The notes under the pieces: generated by a model
Database searches by the model: none
The model's input: only the letters and a program-made list of their open reading frames with translations
What the model was told of the DNA's origin: nothing
Made by a program: the position numbers and the translations under genes
Shown: piece by piece, positions 1-6,080 of the stretch
Numbering within the stretch: position 1 is the stretch's first letter
Layout of the letters: the number at the start of each line of letters is the position of its first letter
Origin: Actinomycetota bacterium
GTDB lineage: Bacteria > Actinomycetota > Acidimicrobiia > Acidimicrobiales > AC-25
Reading direction: 5' to 3'
DNA: 6,080 bases
Assembly (NCBI GenBank): GCA_005888395.1
Contig: VAXF01000015.1
Span: 1 to 6,080 of the forward strand

Positions 1-189
1 TACGTCGAGGACTCCGGCGAGGGACGGTGGACGGTGCTCGAAGCGGTGGAGCGCGGTGTCGCCGCGCCCGTCATCACCGAGTCGCTCTACGCCCGGTTCT
101 CGTCGCAGCACCCCGACTCCTTCGGGCCGCGCATGATCGCCGCCCTCCGCAACCAGTTCGGCGGTCACAGGTTCCAGACGGAGCAGTGA
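1..189 (+). CDS. gnd: 6-phosphogluconate dehydrogenase, C-terminal end (5' truncated by window)
   Basis: This is the last 62 codons of 6-phosphogluconate dehydrogenase, which oxidatively decarboxylates 6-phosphogluconate to ribulose 5-phosphate in the cytoplasm. The frame is open from base 1 and ends at the TGA at 187-189. The visible protein contains EDSGEGRWTVLEA, then an AAPVITESLYARFSS segment, and closes with ALRNQFGGH plus a short tail. This is the C-terminal helical domain typical of the family. The ending resembles the short, often NAD-preferring type (GndA/YqeC-like) and not the longer E. coli Gnd, which extends further; that subtype call is inference, because the Rossmann domain that sets coenzyme choice lies outside the window. 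The stop overlaps the GTG start of zwf by four bases, so the two genes are probably co-transcribed and translationally coupled. Family assignment is firm. Confidence 0.9.
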   Translation, partial: YVEDSGEGRWTVLEAVERGVAAPVITESLYARFSSQHPDSFGPRMIAALRNQFGGHRFQTEQ

Positions 190-1697
190 CAAACCCGAAC
201 CCGCTGCTCGACGAGGCCGACCGCGAGCGCGTGGCGCCGCCCTGCGTGCTCGTCGTGTTCGGCGCGTCCGGCGACCTGGCGGCCCGCAAGCTCCTGCCCG
301 CGCTCGCCCGGCTGGCGTCGCGCCACGCCCTCCCGAGCTCGTTCTCGGTGGTCGGCGTGGCCCGCAGCGAGCTCTCCGACGACGAGTTCCGCGACCGCGC
401 CCGCAAGGCCGCACCGGACGCCGGCCCCGCGTGGGAGGAGCTGTGTGGCAGCTTCCGGTTCGTCGCCGGCGAGTACGACCACCCCGACACCTTCGCCCGC
501 CTGCACGAGGCGCTCGACACCCTCGACCGCGAGCGCGGCACCGGCGCCAACCGGGTCCACTACCTGGCCACTCCGCCGTCCACGTTCGGGGAGGTGGTCG
601 AGGCGCTGGGAGCCAACGACCTGAACCGGCCGGCGACCGGCGGTCAGTTCGCCCGGGTGGTGATCGAGAAGCCCTACGGACGCGACCTCGACAGCGCGCG
701 CGAGCTCGACCGTCGCGTGCACGCCGTCTTCGACGAGTCCCAGATCTACCGGATCGACCACTACCTCGGGAAGGAGACGGTGCAGAACCTGCTCGCGCTG
801 CGGTTCGCGAACGCCATCTTCGAGCCCATCTGGAACCGGCGCTACGTCGACCACGTGCAGATCACCGTTGCCGAGGCGCTCGGCGTCGAGCACCGCGGCA
901 GCTTCTACGAGCAGGCGGGCGCGCTGCGCGACATCGTCCAGAACCACGTGATGCAAGTGTTGTCGCTCACCCTCATGGAGCCTCCGGCCACGATGGACGC
1001 GCAGGGCATCCGCGACGAGAAGGTGAAGGCGCTGCGGGCCGTCGAGATCCTCGACCCGCTCGACGTCGGCACCGAGACCGTGCGGGCGCAGTACGACGCC
1101 GGATGGGTCGAGGGCGAGCCGGCGGCGGGATACCGGTCGGAGGACGGCGTCGATCCCGAGAGCCGCACCGAGACCTTCGTGGCCCTCCGCCTCGACGTCG
1201 ACAACTGGCGCTGGGCGGGCGTGCCCGTCTACATCCGCACCGGCAAGCGCCTTCCCAAGCGGGTCACCGAAGTGGCCATGCAGTTCAACGCGGTCCCCCA
1301 CCTGCCGTTCCTGGCCCGCCAGGCGCGCGGCCTCGGGCCGAACGCGCTCGTCCTGCGTATCCAGCCCGACGAGGGCATCACCCTGCGGTTCGGAGCCAAG
1401 GTGCCCGGGCAGTCGTTCGCGGTGCGCACGGTCTCCATGGACTTCCTCTACGGCGCGGCCTTCGCCGAGGAGACGGCCGAGGCCTACGAGCGCCTCCTTC
1501 TCGACGCCTTCATCGGCGACCCGACACTGTTCATCCGCTCCGACGAGGTCGACCAGGCCTGGCGCATCTGCGACCCGATCCTCGGGGCCTGGCAGCAGGA
1601 CGAGAGCCCGCTGGCCCGTTACGCCGCGGGAACGTGGGGGCCCAAGGACGCCGACCGTCTTCTCGAGCGCGACGGCCGCCACTGGCGGAACCCGTGA
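186..1697 (+). CDS. zwf: Glucose-6-phosphate 1-dehydrogenase
   Basis: This 503-residue cytoplasmic enzyme oxidises glucose 6-phosphate to 6-phosphogluconolactone with NAD(P)+, the entry step of the oxidative pentose phosphate pathway. Length is normal for bacterial G6PDH. The N-terminal Rossmann domain has the coenzyme fingerprint GASGDLA at residues 26-32, followed by the conserved Lys35. EKPYG lies at 161-165. The substrate-binding signature RIDHYLGKE is at 189-197, with His192 and Lys196. The catalytic His is His254 in DIVQNHVMQ, and RTGKRL at 351-356 is in the C-terminal alpha+beta domain. No key residue is missing. I chose the GTG at 186 because it overlaps the gnd stop as GTGA and leaves a short lead before the Rossmann strand; the open frame extends upstream to base 27 only as an out-of-frame shadow of gnd. 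A GGAG at 180-183 sits unusually close to this start. The gene is followed by opcA with the same GTGA overlap. Confidence 0.97.
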   Translation: MTNPNPLLDEADRERVAPPCVLVVFGASGDLAARKLLPALARLASRHALPSSFSVVGVARSELSDDEFRDRARKAAPDAGPAWEELCGSFRFVAGEYDHPDTFARLHEALDTLDRERGTGANRVHYLATPPSTFGEVVEALGANDLNRPATGGQFARVVIEKPYGRDLDSARELDRRVHAVFDESQIYRIDHYLGKETVQNLLALRFANAIFEPIWNRRYVDHVQITVAEALGVEHRGSFYEQAGALRDIVQNHVMQVLSLTLMEPPATMDAQGIRDEKVKALRAVEILDPLDVGTETVRAQYDAGWVEGEPAAGYRSEDGVDPESRTETFVALRLDVDNWRWAGVPVYIRTGKRLPKRVTEVAMQFNAVPHLPFLARQARGLGPNALVLRIQPDEGITLRFGAKVPGQSFAVRTVSMDFLYGAAFAEETAEAYERLLLDAFIGDPTLFIRSDEVDQAWRICDPILGAWQQDESPLARYAAGTWGPKDADRLLERDGRHWRNP

Positions 1698-2662
1698 GCA
1701 CGATCCTCGGCACGTGGAGCGCCGAGCAGACGACGGTCGGCGAGGTCGAGACTGCGATCGCGCGCCTGCGTCGCCAAGAGGAGCGCGCCGCGGTACGGGC
1801 GGCGGTTGTCACCCTTGTCGTGCCCACCTTCGACGACCACGAGGCCGCCGCGGCGCTCGATGTGCTGCGCGCGCTCGGCGACCATCATCCGTCGCGCGCC
1901 ATCGTGCTGGTCAAGGACGGAGCCGGGCCTGCGGGCATCGACGCCGAGCTACGCGTCCACTGCATCGAACGCGACACGCGTGCGGTTTGCTTCGAGAACA
2001 TGCTGCTGCACGTGCGCGGCGACACCGCGCACCACCTCGACTCCGTAGTCGAACCGTTCACCCTTCCCGACGTTCCCGTGGTGGTGTGGCTCCCCCACCG
2101 TCTCCTCACGATCGACGACCCGCTGTTGGCGGCGGCCGACCGGCTCGTCGTCGACTCGCGCGCCGCGGGCGGCGCCGCCGCTCTCTCACACTTGGCGTTC
2201 CTCACCGATCGGCTGCCCGTCTCGGACGCGACCTGGTTGCGGCTCACGCCCTGGCGCCGGCTGTTCGGCGGGCTCTTCGAGGACACCCGGCTGCGGCCGT
2301 TCCTCGACGACGTACGCAGCATCCGGGTGGCGAGCCGGGGCATCGCCCGCCTGCTGCTGGCGGGCTGGCTCACCACCCGTCTCGGTCTCGACCGCGCGCT
2401 GGTCGCACTCGACACCGGCGAGCATCCCGCCGTGGAGCTGGTGGGGCGGGCCGCAGGCCGCGAAGGCCGGTTCACCGTCGAGCGCACGGGTGACCAGGAG
2501 CTGCGGGCCGCCGCCGAGGTGGCCGGCGAGGCGCGCATCGAGCGGGTGGCCGATCTCGGCGACCGCTCCACCGCGTCGATGCTGGGCCGGGCGCTCACCG
2601 CCATCGGTCGCGACGAGGTCTACGAGCACGCGCTGGCGTCGGCCCTAGATTTCCGCCGGTGA
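1694..2662 (+). CDS. opcA: Glucose-6-phosphate dehydrogenase assembly protein OpcA
   Basis: This 322-residue protein belongs to the OpcA family, which in cyanobacteria and actinobacteria is encoded beside zwf and helps G6PDH oligomerise or become fully active; it is not known to be an enzyme. Family landmarks are HPSRA at residues 65-69, the CFENMLLHVRG segment from Cys99, a SVVEPFTLPDVPVVVW stretch ending at Trp132, DRLVVDS with AAGGAAALSHLA after it, and DATWLRLTPWRR at 178-189. The C-terminal part (about 200-322) is less conserved. Where mycobacterial and related OpcA proteins, as I recall them, read WWPG after the buried strand, this one reads WLPH (132-135), a modest divergence. The GTG at 1694 was chosen because it overlaps the zwf stop as GTGA; the same open frame runs much further upstream, but only as a shadow inside zwf. 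No strong Shine-Dalgarno precedes it (a weak GGCGGA at 1684-1689), which fits coupling to zwf translation. Confidence 0.93.
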   Translation: MSTILGTWSAEQTTVGEVETAIARLRRQEERAAVRAAVVTLVVPTFDDHEAAAALDVLRALGDHHPSRAIVLVKDGAGPAGIDAELRVHCIERDTRAVCFENMLLHVRGDTAHHLDSVVEPFTLPDVPVVVWLPHRLLTIDDPLLAAADRLVVDSRAAGGAAALSHLAFLTDRLPVSDATWLRLTPWRRLFGGLFEDTRLRPFLDDVRSIRVASRGIARLLLAGWLTTRLGLDRALVALDTGEHPAVELVGRAAGREGRFTVERTGDQELRAAAEVAGEARIERVADLGDRSTASMLGRALTAIGRDEVYEHALASALDFRR

Positions 2663-3327
2663 ACGGTGAGCTCATTGTCGTGGACGACGTGTCCGGCGAG
2701 TTCGCCGAGCGGGTCATCGAGGCGTTCCACGCCCGGCCGGGCGAGACGTTCTCCCTCGCGCTTTCCGGAGGCGACACCGCCCGGCGGTGCTACGAGCGAC
2801 TGGCCGCCGACGGTGCCGCGCAGATCGACTGGTGGCAGGTCGACGTGTACTGGGGCGACGAGCGCTGCGTGCCCCCCGACCACCAGGACTCCAACGAGCG
2901 CCTCGGGCGAGAGGCGCTGCTCGAGCGCGTCGGCGCCGCCAACGCGGTCTACCCGATGCGCTGCGACGACGGGCCCGACCCCTATCAACTCCGGGTGGGC
3001 GAGGTCGGGCGCTTCGACGTCGTCCATCTCGGCCTCGGGCCCGACGGCCACACCGCGTCCCTCTTTCCCGGCTCTCCCGCGCTCGATGCTGACGACGGCC
3101 GGCTGGTGGCGATGAACCGGGACCCCTCGGGCCGCAACCCGCACGAGCGCATCACGCTCACCTTCTCGGGCATCGCGCGGGGACGGCTCGCGCTCGTCAC
3201 CGTGGAGGGCGAGGAGAAGAGGTCGGCCTTCGAAGCCGTGCGTCGTGACGACCCCGCCTGCCCGGCCGCGCGGATCCGCGCCGAGCGGGTGGTGTGGCTC
3301 GTCGACCGTGCGGCCGCAGGTGAGTAG
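2659..3327 (+). CDS. pgl: 6-phosphogluconolactonase
   Basis: This 222-residue cytoplasmic enzyme (DevB/SOL family) hydrolyses 6-phosphoglucono-1,5-lactone, the product of Zwf, to 6-phosphogluconate, the substrate of Gnd. Visible motifs are LALSGGDT at 33-40 (phosphate-binding loop; usually SGGSTP), WGDER at 65-69 followed by DSNE, GLGPDGHTASLFPG at 125-138 with the expected catalytic His131, and HERITLTF at 162-169. The protein is a little short for the family. Between YPM (ending at 100) and FDVV (from 119) only 18 residues remain, where many relatives carry an additional helix. The GTG start at 2659 overlaps the opcA stop as GTGA, and no Shine-Dalgarno is visible in the bases before it, so re-initiation after opcA is likely. 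It is the last gene of the coupled pentose phosphate set; fbiC begins 18 bases after its TAG stop. Confidence 0.94.
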   Translation: MNGELIVVDDVSGEFAERVIEAFHARPGETFSLALSGGDTARRCYERLAADGAAQIDWWQVDVYWGDERCVPPDHQDSNERLGREALLERVGAANAVYPMRCDDGPDPYQLRVGEVGRFDVVHLGLGPDGHTASLFPGSPALDADDGRLVAMNRDPSGRNPHERITLTFSGIARGRLALVTVEGEEKRSAFEAVRRDDPACPAARIRAERVVWLVDRAAAGE

Positions 3328-3332
3328 CTGTA

Positions 3333-3338
3333 TAGGGT
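3333..3338 (+). promoter_or_regulatory. Possible -10 element (TAGGGT) for leaderless fbiC mRNA
   Basis: TAGGGT matches the actinobacterial -10 consensus TANNNT. It lies in the 18-base gap after pgl and is followed by seven bases and then the GTG at 3346, so a transcript starting about seven bases downstream would begin at or next to that GTG, as in leaderless mRNAs. No -35 box is apparent, which is common for such promoters. An alternative reading is that the overlapping GGTGA at 3336-3340 acts as a Shine-Dalgarno five bases before the same GTG on a read-through transcript. Both readings favour 3346 over the GTG at 3337. Confidence 0.4.
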
Positions 3339-3345
3339 GACGCCC

Positions 3346-5616
3346 GTGAGCGACGCCGGGGACCTGCTCGACGCGTCGCTCGACGAGCTCCTGGCCGAGG
3401 CGGCCACGATTCGCGACCGGCACCACGGCACCCGGGTCACCTACTCGCCCAAGGTGTTCGTGCCGCTCACCCACCTCTGCCGCGACCGGTGCGGCTACTG
3501 CACGTTCGCCCAGCCGCCGGCGCGCGTGGTCGCCCCCTACCTCTCGCCCGACGAGGTGCTCGACATCGCCCGCGCCGGCGCAGCCGCCGGCTGCCACGAG
3601 GTGCTGTTCACCCTCGGCGAACGCCCCGAGGACCGCTACCCGGCGGCGCGCGAGTGGCTCGATGCCAACGGCTATCCGTCAACCGTCGACTACCTCGTCG
3701 CCGCCTGCCGGCTGGTCGTCGAGGAGACCGGGCTGCTCCCCCACGCCAACGCCGGCGCGCTGTACGAACCCGAGCTGGCCGCGCTCCGGCCGGTGGCGCC
3801 GTCGCAGGGGATGATGCTCGAGTCGCTGAACCCCGCCCTCGACTGCCACCGCGGCTCTCCCGACAAGACGCCCGAGCGGCGGCTGGCCACGCTCGAGGCT
3901 GCCGGACGCCTCGGCATCCCGTTCACCACGGGAATCCTCGTGGGCATCGGGGAGTCGCGGCACGACCGGCTGGTGGCGCTGCAGGCGATCGCCGCGAGCC
4001 ACCAGCACCACGGTCACGTGCAAGAGGTGATCGTGCAGAACTTCCTGCCGAAGCCCGGCACCGCGATGCACAGCGCGCCCGCCTGCCCACAGGACGACTA
4101 CCTCTGGACCGTTGCCGCCGCGCGCGTCCTGCTGCCGCCGGCCGTTCACCTGCAGGCGCCGCCCAACCTCTCCGACGACTTCGGCGCGCTCCTCGGTGCG
4201 GGTATCGACGACTGGGGCGGTGTTTCGCCGGTCACGCCCGACCACGTCAACCCGGAGCGGCCGTGGCCGGCCCTCGACCGGTTGCGCAGTGTCACGGAGG
4301 CCTGCGGGTTCACGCTGGCGCCCCGGCTCACCGTCTACCCGTCGTTCGTGCTCGACGCCGAGCGCTGGATCGACCCCGCCCTCCGCTTCGCGGTGCTCGA
4401 CCGCAGCGACGCCGAGGGCCTCGGCCGCGACGACATGTCGTGGTGCTCCGGCGGCGACGCACCACCGCCGGCGATCCTGCCCGCGCCACACGCGTCGGCC
4501 GGCGGGGAGGTCGGCGAGGTGCTCGCGGGCGTCCTCTTGGGCCAGGAACCCGGCGTCGAGGAGATCGCCAGCCTCTTCTCGGCGCGCGGGCCCGAGGTCG
4601 CCGCGGTCACGAACGTGGCCGACGAGCTCCGTCAACGAGCGGTCGGCGACGTCGTGACCTGGGTGGCCAACCGCAACATCAACTACACCAACATCTGCAC
4701 GTTCAAGTGCCGCTTCTGCGCGTTCTCCAAGGGCCCGTTGTCGCTCAACCTGCGCGGCGATCCCTATCTCCTCGGGGTCGAGGAGATCCAGCGCCGCGTG
4801 GCCGAGGCCTGGGACACCGGCGCGACCGAGGTGTGCCTCCAGGGCGGCATCCACCCGAGCTTCGACGGCGACTATTACATCGACGTCTGCCGTGCCGTGA
4901 AGGAGGCCGCTCCGGGGATCCATGTGCACGCCTTCACCGCCCTCGAGGTCACCGAGGGCGCCAAGCGTCTCGGCGAGCCGCTCGTCGACTACCTGCGCCG
5001 GCTCATGGACGTGGGCCTCAAGACGCTGCCCGGTACGGCCGCCGAGATCCTCGACGACGAGGTCAGGGCCGTGCTCTGCCCCGACAAGATCACGACCGAC
5101 GAGTGGCTCGACGCCCACCGCACCGCCCACGGCATCGGCCTGCAGTCGAACATCACGATCATGTTCGGAGCCGTCGAGCAACCGGTGCACTGGGCCCGTC
5201 ACATGGTGCGCACGCGCGCGCTGCAGAAGGAGACCGGCGGCTTCACGGAGTTCGTGCCCCTCCCCTTCGTACACATGGCCGCGCCGATCTACCTCCAGCG
5301 CCGGGCCCGCCGCGGCCCGACGTTCCGCGAGGCCCTCCTGATGCACGCCGTCGCCCGCATCGCCTACGACGGCTGGGTGCCCAACATCCAGGCGTCGTGG
5401 GTGAAGATGGGCGCCGAGGGCGCCCGCCAGGTGCTGCGCGCCGGCGCCAACGACCTCGGCGGCACCCTCATGGACGAGAACATCTCGCGCGCCGCCGGCG
5501 CGTCGCACGGCCAGCGCATGGACGAGGAGTCGTTCCGCGCCATCGTGGAGCCCCTGGGCCGGCCGCTGGAGCAGCGCACCACGCTCTACGAGCGGGTCGC
5601 GCCCACCTCCCGGTGA
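3346..5616 (+). CDS. fbiC: Fo synthase, fused CofG-CofH (FbiC), 7,8-didemethyl-8-hydroxy-5-deazariboflavin synthase
   Basis: This 756-residue protein makes Fo, the deazaflavin chromophore of cofactor F420. The CofH half uses a radical from S-adenosylmethionine to join tyrosine to 5-amino-6-ribitylaminouracil, and the CofG half closes the ring. Both modules are complete. The CofG module (about 1-370) has its 4Fe-4S motif CRDRCGYC with Cys45, Cys49 and Cys52, then MMLESLNP, and ends near DDMSWCSGG. A proline- and alanine-rich linker (about 368-387) leads into the CofH module, with INYTNICTFKCRFC (Cys451, Cys455, Cys458), QGGIHP at 499-504, LPGTAAEILDD, and a C-terminal WVKMGAEGARQVL and NDLGGTLMDENISR region. 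It is shorter than the mycobacterial protein (about 856 residues), mainly for lack of an N-terminal extension. I chose the GTG at 3346; the in-frame GTG at 3337, which would add three residues, lies across the presumed -10. It follows the pgl operon in the same direction and may be partly co-transcribed with it. Confidence 0.97.
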   Translation: MSDAGDLLDASLDELLAEAATIRDRHHGTRVTYSPKVFVPLTHLCRDRCGYCTFAQPPARVVAPYLSPDEVLDIARAGAAAGCHEVLFTLGERPEDRYPAAREWLDANGYPSTVDYLVAACRLVVEETGLLPHANAGALYEPELAALRPVAPSQGMMLESLNPALDCHRGSPDKTPERRLATLEAAGRLGIPFTTGILVGIGESRHDRLVALQAIAASHQHHGHVQEVIVQNFLPKPGTAMHSAPACPQDDYLWTVAAARVLLPPAVHLQAPPNLSDDFGALLGAGIDDWGGVSPVTPDHVNPERPWPALDRLRSVTEACGFTLAPRLTVYPSFVLDAERWIDPALRFAVLDRSDAEGLGRDDMSWCSGGDAPPPAILPAPHASAGGEVGEVLAGVLLGQEPGVEEIASLFSARGPEVAAVTNVADELRQRAVGDVVTWVANRNINYTNICTFKCRFCAFSKGPLSLNLRGDPYLLGVEEIQRRVAEAWDTGATEVCLQGGIHPSFDGDYYIDVCRAVKEAAPGIHVHAFTALEVTEGAKRLGEPLVDYLRRLMDVGLKTLPGTAAEILDDEVRAVLCPDKITTDEWLDAHRTAHGIGLQSNITIMFGAVEQPVHWARHMVRTRALQKETGGFTEFVPLPFVHMAAPIYLQRRARRGPTFREALLMHAVARIAYDGWVPNIQASWVKMGAEGARQVLRAGANDLGGTLMDENISRAAGASHGQRMDEESFRAIVEPLGRPLEQRTTLYERVAPTSR

Positions 5617-5623
5617 CACGCCG

Positions 5624-5629
5624 TACCCT
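5624..5629 (+). promoter_or_regulatory. Possible -10 element (TACCCT) for leaderless DUF2236 oxygenase mRNA
   Basis: TACCCT matches TANNNT and lies in the 19-base gap after fbiC, exactly six bases before the GTG at 5636. The bases between it and the GTG contain no Shine-Dalgarno-like purine run, so leaderless initiation is the simplest reading of how this gene is translated. No -35 box is evident at the usual distance. The call rests only on sequence and spacing. Confidence 0.45.
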
Positions 5630-5635
5630 CGGGTC

Positions 5636-6080
5636 GTGACCACGGGCCTGTTCGCCGACGACTCGGTGACCCGCCGGGTCAACAGCGAGGGTGTGCTCGG
5701 GCTCGGCGGCGGGCGCGCCCTGCTCATGCAGCTCGCCCACCCCGCGGTGGCAGAAGGCGTCGCCGACCACAGCGACTTCGAGACCGACCCGTTCGGCCGG
5801 CTGCGCCGCACGATCGAGGCCGAGACCACGCTCGTGTTCGGCACCGTCGAGGAGGCGCACGCAACCGCGGCCCGCATTCGCGCCGTCCACGAGCGCGTCA
5901 CCGGCGCGGGCTACCAGGCCAACGACCCCGAGCTGCTCCTGTGGGTGCACGCCACCCTCGTCGACACCGCGCTGCGCGTATACACCCGGTTCGTGCGTCC
6001 GTTGCGGCGCAATGAGGCCGAGGCCTACTACGACGAGTCGACCCGGCTGGCCGAGCTGCTCGGCGTGCCGCGGCACCGCC
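5636..6080 (+). CDS. DUF2236 / MpaB-like (latex-clearing-type) oxygenase, N-terminal part (3' truncated by window)
   Basis: The frame runs from the GTG at 5636 to the window end, giving 148 codons with no stop. It belongs to the DUF2236 family (ER-bound oxygenase MpaB / rubber oxygenase Lcp catalytic domain), all-helical proteins; the characterised Lcp members bind b-type haem. Diagnostic features are RALLMQLAHPAVAEGVADHS at residues 27-46 with His35 and His45, DPFGRLRRT at 51-59, and LLWVHATLVDT at 101-111 with His105, followed by a YYDE. No signal peptide or membrane segment is visible at the N terminus, so it is probably cytoplasmic, unlike secreted Lcp. The substrate is unknown: actinobacterial genomes carry many DUF2236 paralogues, almost all uncharacterised. 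The start was chosen because the next base pattern upstream is the TACCCT element and the family usually begins close to this point. It follows fbiC by 19 bases in the same direction, but a functional link to F420 is not established. Confidence 0.87.
   Translation, partial: MTTGLFADDSVTRRVNSEGVLGLGGGRALLMQLAHPAVAEGVADHSDFETDPFGRLRRTIEAETTLVFGTVEEAHATAARIRAVHERVTGAGYQANDPELLLWVHATLVDTALRVYTRFVRPLRRNEAEAYYDESTRLAELLGVPRHR

Noticed and set aside
165..1682. A 505-codon minus-strand open frame opposite zwf
   Set aside because: Same cause: it mirrors the zwf coding frame and has no family motif.
431..1693. The upstream extension of the opcA frame back into zwf
   Set aside because: The extension is arginine-rich shadow sequence inside zwf; OpcA homology begins right after the GTG at 1694.
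3337..3339. GTG as the fbiC start
   Set aside because: In frame and possible, but it overlaps the TAGGGT element and has no Shine-Dalgarno; the GTG at 3346 has better upstream signals. Kept as an alternative adding three residues.
5604..5615. CACC-TCCC-GGTG inverted repeat at the end of fbiC, considered as a terminator
   Set aside because: Only a four-base-pair stem, inside the coding sequence, with no T-run after it.
3489..5639. A 716-codon plus-strand frame overlapping fbiC in another phase
   Set aside because: Arginine/proline/alanine-rich composition typical of an out-of-phase reading of GC-rich coding DNA; fbiC fills the same bases with clear conserved motifs.
3679..5901. A 740-codon open frame on the minus strand opposite fbiC and the DUF2236 gene
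   Set aside because: Its protein is low-complexity, rich in Arg, Gly, Val, His and Glu, with no recognisable domain, and it lies opposite two well-identified genes. Very high G/C at third positions removes stops from the opposite strand.

Overview
The window looks like ordinary core-metabolism DNA from a high-G+C actinobacterium. Third codon positions are almost all G or C, every start codon that can be assigned is GTG, and genes are tightly packed on the + strand. Two markers support an actinobacterial source: an OpcA-type G6PDH partner beside zwf, and a fused CofG-CofH protein (FbiC) for the deazaflavin cofactor F420. Outside the common genera, a deep-branching class such as Acidimicrobiia is my guess from overall character; the sequence does not prove it.

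Layout, left to right, all on +: the last 62 codons of gnd (6-phosphogluconate dehydrogenase, short type), then zwf (glucose-6-phosphate dehydrogenase), opcA (G6PDH assembly/activator protein) and pgl (6-phosphogluconolactonase). Each neighbouring pair overlaps by the same four bases, GTGA, in which the GTG start of the next gene contains the TG of the previous TGA stop. After an 18-base gap comes fbiC (7,8-didemethyl-8-hydroxy-5-deazariboflavin, Fo, synthase), complete and with both radical SAM clusters. After a 19-base gap comes the first 148 codons of a DUF2236/MpaB-like (latex-clearing-type) oxygenase, cut by the window end. No stretch over 20 bases lacks a gene. I see no tRNA, rRNA, mobile element, CRISPR array or convincing terminator.

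The first four genes make up the oxidative pentose phosphate branch: G6P to 6-phosphogluconolactone (Zwf with OpcA), hydrolysis to 6-phosphogluconate (Pgl), then oxidative decarboxylation to ribulose 5-phosphate (Gnd). They probably form one translationally coupled operon. The last two genes each start 6-7 bases after a TANNNT hexamer, the layout of an actinobacterial -10 element driving a leaderless mRNA, so fbiC and the oxygenase may also have their own promoters. The proximity of a G6P-consuming operon to F420 biosynthesis is notable because many actinobacteria reduce F420 with G6P. I did not find a clearly new system; the findings below are modest.
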